Source of the DNA: Castor canadensis
Lineage: Eukaryota > Chordata > Mammalia > Rodentia > Castoridae
Direction of reading: 5' to 3'
DNA length: 64,000 nucleotides
Assembly: GCF_047511655.1 (NCBI RefSeq)
Contig: NC_133387.1
Location: 141,232,853-141,296,852, forward strand
The notes under the pieces are model-generated. The model saw nothing but the letters and a program-made list of their open reading frames with translations. It was not told the origin of the DNA and did no database searches. Positions 58,315 to 64,000 of this stretch are shown here, piece after piece. Both the position numbers and the translations under genes were made by a program. Each line of letters starts with the position of its first letter. Position 1 is the stretch's first letter.

Positions 58315-59241
58315 AAAGGAGTATCTTGCCTTAACCAACCTTAAGTTTTTCTGGAGATTTGGTAAAGAATCAGTCCAGAGGTAGCAAAGCATGTCCACAA
58401 GTCATAAGATTACTTTTAGTACTTGACTATTTGAAAGAAAGATGCTAAGGATAAGACTGGATTCATGGGAGTGGCTACATGGAGGAGAACACCTCTCTAT
58501 GATGTCCCAGACTTCAACTACTCAGAGTAAGCTGTGTCACCTCTAAACATTTTTTAAAATTCATCAAAGTCTTCTTATTTTTTATTATATTTTATGTGTA
58601 TGGAACATGGCTCTTTTATGTCAATAGTTATTTATCTTATTGTAGAGAATAAATACTTTTGTTCAGAATCCTTTATTATTCTTAATATTATGTGCACTTG
58701 GCCTTTTTAACAAAGTACATTATTGAAATTTTCTAACAATTTAATGGCCAAAATACTAATTTTAGCAAATTTATAATATACTAAACATAATTCTTATTCA
58801 TACCTTGGAATATGGAAATGTATGATGGCTGATAAAATAGATCCTATGCACAAGGAGACGGCACTCTAATGAAAAAGACTGACAGTCCTGAACAGGATAT
58901 TGTGTATTATGCATTAGGTATCTTATCTTTTTACATATACAAATTTGTATATATATATGTATATATATATATATGTATATGTACATATTTAATATTCCTT
59001 AATCCAGATTTTGGATTCTCTAGCACCTCTATTTTCTGACAATTCTCTTTTCAGTCTCCTATTCCAAAGTGATAATGCTTTTTCTTCCAAACTACATTAT
59101 AGGATTTCATATTCAGAAGTGATATTCTTTTACTATTGTATTCATATGGTTATTAATTCACATGGAAAAGTTAAAATTGGACAATCACTTTCTGTCTAAT
59201 GTTTAGGCTATTTCCCACCCAAAAGCTCACTAAAAAAATAT
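58315..59241. other. Receptor 3' flank, homologous to 22,193-23,170
   Basis: tttctggagatttggtaaag (about 58,351) parallels tttctggaggtttggtaagg (about 22,229), and ggataagactggattcatgg parallels gggtaggactggattcacag. Contains a (TA)n tract. No gene. Confidence 0.6.
58948..58982. repeat. (TA)n-type microsatellite
   Basis: gtatatatatatgtatatatatatatatg. It occupies a position similar to the TA tract downstream of the 21,271 copy. Confidence 0.9.
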
Positions 59242-62200
59242 CTTTTTTCTTTTTTAATAAAATTTTAATTGTTTTATTATTCATATGTGCATACAATGCT
59301 TGGGTCATTTCTCCCCCCATCCCCACCCCTCCTTCCCTAACCCTCCGACCTACTCCCTCACCCCCCACCCCTTTGATATATGGCAGAAACTATTTTGCCC
59401 TTATTTCTAATTTTGTTGTAGAGAGAGTACAAGCTATAATAGAAAGGAACAAGGGTTTTTGCTGGTTGAGATAAGGATAGCTATACAGGGCATTGACTCA
59501 CATTGATTTCCTGTGTGTGGGTGTTACCTTCTAGGTTAATTCTTTTTGATCTCACCTTTTCTCTAGTTCCTGGTCCCCTTCTCCTATTGGCCTCAGTTGC
59601 TTTTAAGGTATCTGCTTTAGTTTCTCTGCGTTAAGGGCAACAAATGCTAGCTAATTTTTTAGGTGTCTTACCTATCCTCACCCCTCCCTTGTGTGCTCTC
59701 GCTTTTATCATGTGCTCAAAGTCCAGTCCCCTTGTTGTGTTTGCCCTTGATCTAATGTTCACATATGAGGGAGAACATACGATTTTTGGTCTTTTGGACC
59801 AGGCTAACCTCACTCAGAATGATGTTCTCCAATTCCATCCATTTGCCAGCAAATGATAACATTTCATTCTTCTTCGTGGCTGCATAAAATTCCATTGTGT
59901 ATAGATACCACATTTTCTTGATCCATTCCTCAGTAGTGGGGCATCTTGGCTGTTTCCATAACTTGGCTATTGTGAATAGTGCTGCAATAAACATGGATGT
60001 GCAGGTGCCTCTGGAGTAACCTGTGTCACAGTCTTTTGGGTATATCCCCAAGAGTGGTGTTGCTGGATCAGATGGTAGATCAATTTTAGCTTTTTAAGTA
60101 GCCTCCAAATTTTTTTCAGAGTGGTTGTATGAGTTTACATTCCCAGCAGCAGTGTAAGAGGGTTCCTTTTTCCCTGCATCCTCGCCAACACCTGTTGTTC
60201 GTGGTGTTGCTAATGATGGCTATTCTAACAGGGGTGAGGTGGAATCTTAGTGTGGTTTTAATTTGCATTTCCTTTATGGCTAGATATGGTGAGCAGTTTT
60301 TCATGTGTTTTTTGGCCATTTGAATTTCTTCTTTTGAGAAAGTTCTGTTTAGTTCACTTGCCCATTTCTTTATTGGTTCATTAGTTTTGGGAGAATTTAG
60401 TTTTTTAAGTTCCCTATATATTCTGATTATCAGTCTTTTGTCTGATGTATAGCTGGCAAATATTTTCTCCCACCCTGTGGGTGGTCTCTTCAGTTTAGAG
60501 ACCATTTCTTTTCTTGAGCAGAAGCTTTTTAGTTTTATGAAGTCTCATTTATCTAAGCTATCTCTTAGTTGCTGTGCTGCTGGGGTTCCATTCAGAAAGT
60601 TCTTACCTATACCTACTAACTCCAGAGTATTTCCTACTGTTTCCTGTACCAACTTCAGTGTTTGTGCTCTGATATTAAGATCCTTGATCCATTTTGAGTT
60701 AATATTGGTATAGGGTGATATACATGGATCTAGTTTCAGTTTTTTACAGACTGCTAACCAGTTTTCCCAGCAGTTTTTGTTGAAGAGGCTGTCTATTCTC
60801 CATTGTATATTTTTAGTGCCTTCGTCAAAGACAAGTTGGTTATAGTTGTGTGGCTTCATATCTGGTTCTTCTATTCTGTTCCACTGGTCTTCATGTCTGT
60901 TTTGTGCCAGTACCATGCTGTTTTTATTGTTATTGCTTTGTAATGTAGTTTGAAGTCGGGTATCGTGATACCTCCAGCATTGTTCTTTTGACTGAGTATT
61001 GCCTTGGCTATTCATGGCCTCTTGTGTTTCCATTTAAATTTAACAGTAGATTTTTCAATGTCTTTAATGAATGTCATTGTTATTTTGACGGGAATTGCCT
61101 TAAACATGTAGATTACTTTTGGGAGTGTAGACATTTTTACTATGTTGATTCTACCAATCTATGACCATGGGAGATCTCTCCACTTTCTGTAGTCTTCCTC
61201 AATCTCTTTCTTCAGAAGTGTATAGTTTTCCTTCTAGAGGTCGTTCACATCCTTTGTTAGGTTTACACCTAGGTATTTGTTTTTTTTTTTGAGGTTATTG
61301 TAAATGGAATTGTTTTCACATATTCTTTCTCAGTTTGTTCATTATTAGTATATAGAAATGCTAATGATTTTTCTATATTGATTTTATATCCTGCTACTTT
61401 GCTGTAGGTATTGATGATGTCTAGGAGCTTTTAAGTAGAGTTTTTTGGGTCTTTAAGGTATAGGATCATATCATCTGCAAATAGGGATATTTTGACAGTT
61501 TCTTTACCTATTTCTATTCCTTTTATTCCTTCTGCTTGCCTAATTGCTCTGGCTAGGAATTCCAGTACTATGTTGAATAGGAGTGGAGATAGTGGGCATC
61601 CTTGTCTGGTTCCTGAGTTTAGAGGGAATGGTTTGTTTTTCTCCATTAAGTATAATATTGGCTGTAGGTTTGTCATATATAGCTTTTATAATGTTGAGGT
61701 ACTTTCCTTCTACTCCTAGTTTTCTTAGAGCTTTTATCATGAAATGGTGTTGGATCTTATCAAAGGCTTTTTCTGCATCTATTGAGATGATCAAGTGGTT
61801 TTCGTCTTTGCTTCTGTTAATGGGTTTTATTACATTTATTCATTTTTGTATGTTGAACCACCCCTGCATTCCTGGGATGAAGCCTACTTGGTCATGGTGA
61901 ATGATCTTTTGATGTGTTGTTGAATTCGGTTTGCCATTATTTTATTGAGGATTTTTGCATCAATGTTCATTAAGGAGATTGGCCTATAGTTCTCCTTTTT
62001 GGAGGTGTCTTTGCCTGGTTTTGGGATAAGTGTAACATTGGCTTCATAAAATGTGTTAGGCAGTTTCCTTCCCTTTCTATTTCGTGGAACAGTTTATGGA
62101 GGGTTGGTATCAGTTCTTCTTTAAAGGTCTGATAGAATTCAGCACAGGATCCATCAGGTCCTGGACTTTTCTTTTTGGGGAGACTCTTGATTGCTGCTTC

Positions 62201-63146
62201 AATTTCATTTTGGGTTATAGGTCTATTCAGGTGTTTAATATCCTCTTGGTTCAGTTTTGGATGATCATATGTATCTAGAAATCTGTCCATTTCCTTAAGA
62301 TTTTTGAATTTATTTGAATATAGGTTCTCGATGTAGTCTCTGATGATTTCCTGGACTTCCATGGTGTTTGTTGTTATCTCCCCTTTTGCATTCCTGATTC
62401 TACTAATTTGGGTTTTTTCTCACCTCATTTTAGTCAGGTTTGCCAGTGGGCTATCGATCTTATTTTTTCAAAGAACCAACTTTTTGTTTCATTAATTCTT
62501 TGTATGGTTTTTTTGGTTTCTATTTCCTTGATTTCAACTCTTATTTTTATCATTTCTCTCCTTCTATTTGTTTTGGGATTTGCTTGTTCTTTTCTAGGAG
62601 TTTGAGATGTATCATTAGGTCATTGATTTGGGATCTTTCAGTCTTTTTAATATATTCACTCATGGCTGTAAACTTTCCTCTCAGGACTGCCTTTGCTGTG
62701 TCCCATAGGTTCTGGTAGGTTGTGTTTTCATTTTCATTGACTTCCAGGAACATTTTATTTTCCTCTTTTATTTCATCAATGATCCATTGTTCATTAAGCA
62801 ATGAGTTATTCACTTTCCAGTTGTTTGTATGTTTTTTCTCTTACTTTTGTTGTTGAGTTCTAGTTTTATTGCATTGTGATCAGATAGTATGCATGGTATG
62901 ATTTCTATTTTCTTCTATTTGCTGAGACTTGCTTTGTGCCCTAGGATATGATCTATTTTGGAGAAGGTTCCATGGGCTGCTGAGAAGAATGTATGTTGTG
63001 TAGAAGTTGGATGAAATGTTCTGTAGACATCAACTAGGTCCATTTGATCTATTGTATATATTAGATCTTGGATTTCTTTATTGTTTTTTTGTTTAGTTGT
63101 CCTATCTATTAATGATAATGGGGTGTTAAAAGTCTCCCATGACCAC
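59242..63146 (-). mobile_element. 5'-truncated L1, antisense, 3.9 kb
   Basis: The plus strand begins with the T-rich tail and attattcatatgtgcatacaa, a C-rich tract (59,312-59,375) and 3' UTR to the ORF2 stop at 59,752-59,754. ORF2 then extends in reverse to 63,146, where it stops inside the endonuclease region (gtgttaaaagtctcccatga). The polymerase motif FADD is intact near 61,463-61,474 ([11 protein letters not shown]), unlike the L1 at 10,224. Even so, ORF2 is split over several frames and lacks most of the endonuclease, so it cannot move. It inserted into the flank of the last receptor pseudogene. Confidence 0.92.
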
Positions 63147-64000
63147 TATAAGAGCTTTTCATGTTCAAAAGCCATGCATGCAAAGAAAAATACCGAAACA
63201 TACCAATAATTTCAAAGGACTAATTAAAAGAAGTAATGTATCTAAAATGAGGAAAAGTGATTGTTACAAAAAATAAACTCATCTAGTGAATTGTCCTTAA
63301 TTCTGGTAAGGGAATATACTTTGTGATGATCGGTTATACATTTTCAAGAAAAATGAGGATTTACATAACAGTAACTTACATATGGTTTCTATATGACTAA
63401 AAAAAGTGTAGGTGTTTTTACTTGAAGTACTAGTTCAGGTTTTATGTCTATTGATTTCAATTGATTTCACATCTTTGCATGTCAACCATGTCTGAAAATT
63501 CACTTCAAAGTGCTTCCAGCATTATAGGAAGCTAATCAGTCTATAACCACCACTGAGGATGAGGCTGAAAACTGTTCATTGCTCACAGACATTACTTTAT
63601 CAGAATCACCTTGCTAGCTGTAATCCAAGAAATTTGCTTCCAATATATGAAAAATTAAAATAATTATGTATCATCAAATGCAACTAAAAATATTTTTAAA
63701 TACTGGGAGGAGTCAGGTCCCTGAAGCTCCTTGATTCATTCACTGAAATACACATCATGAACACGGGGATTCCTTGATATAGAACTATGTGATTTATACA
63801 CGCTCTTCTATTTCACACCTCCTCTCCTCACAGAACCCTTCTAACCATTTAATAAAATAAGTGGTGTGAAACAACTAAAGTGAGACTTTGTGTTGAAGGG
63901 TCAGAGAAATTTGTAAGCCTTGCTCCATGCCTGCACAGGTCAGTTACAAATCCAAACTAAAACAGTTCAGAAAAGAGAAAACATGTAAGGAATGTGTAAA
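63147..64000. other. Unassigned stretch to the window end
   Basis: AT-rich, with no gene or repeat that I recognise. Confidence 0.45.

Overview
This is a mammalian nuclear window, repeat-rich and gene-poor, almost certainly from a rodent. The evidence is the abundance of B1 (7SL-derived) and ID (tRNA-derived) SINEs and their B1-ID composites, plus many copies of one recent L1 family whose 3' UTR carries a G-rich purine tract. The SINE and L1 style reminds me of Castorimorpha (beaver-like rodents), but that is recognition from memory and only moderately sure.

Region 1 (1-6,370, + strand) is the 3' end of the gliomedin gene GLDN. Three exons (102-227, 1,531-1,681, 4,132-4,609) encode most of the olfactomedin domain and the C-terminus, followed by a 3' UTR holding a MIR-like piece, a (TA)n tract and a DNA-transposon fossil. 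This is the only gene here that looks functional.

Region 2 (6,370-21,000) is intergenic: SINEs, a MIR, a long L1 with another L1 inside it (10,224-15,735), and further truncated L1s on both strands.

Region 3 (21,000-59,200) is a small cemetery of olfactory-receptor genes. All four recognisable copies resemble OR family 8 and all are broken: 21,271-22,192 (+), 34,919-35,840 (-), 47,037-47,958 (+) and 57,437-58,314 (+). The outer two are old tandem paralogues that share flanking sequence. The middle two lie in the arms of a large inverted duplication: left arm 32,632-38,447, right arm 44,422-49,780, about 6 kb of L1-rich spacer, centre near 41,436. The two arm copies share the same disabling lesions, so the receptor died before it was duplicated. 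Between the first receptor and the left arm lie a decayed class I endogenous retrovirus (24,337 to about 28,780), a solo-LTR candidate and a retroposed 5S rRNA pseudogene with a 10-bp target-site duplication.

Region 4 (59,240-64,000) is a 5'-truncated L1 on the minus strand, then about 850 bp without recognisable features.

No novel coding system was found. The most interesting structure is the inverted duplication.
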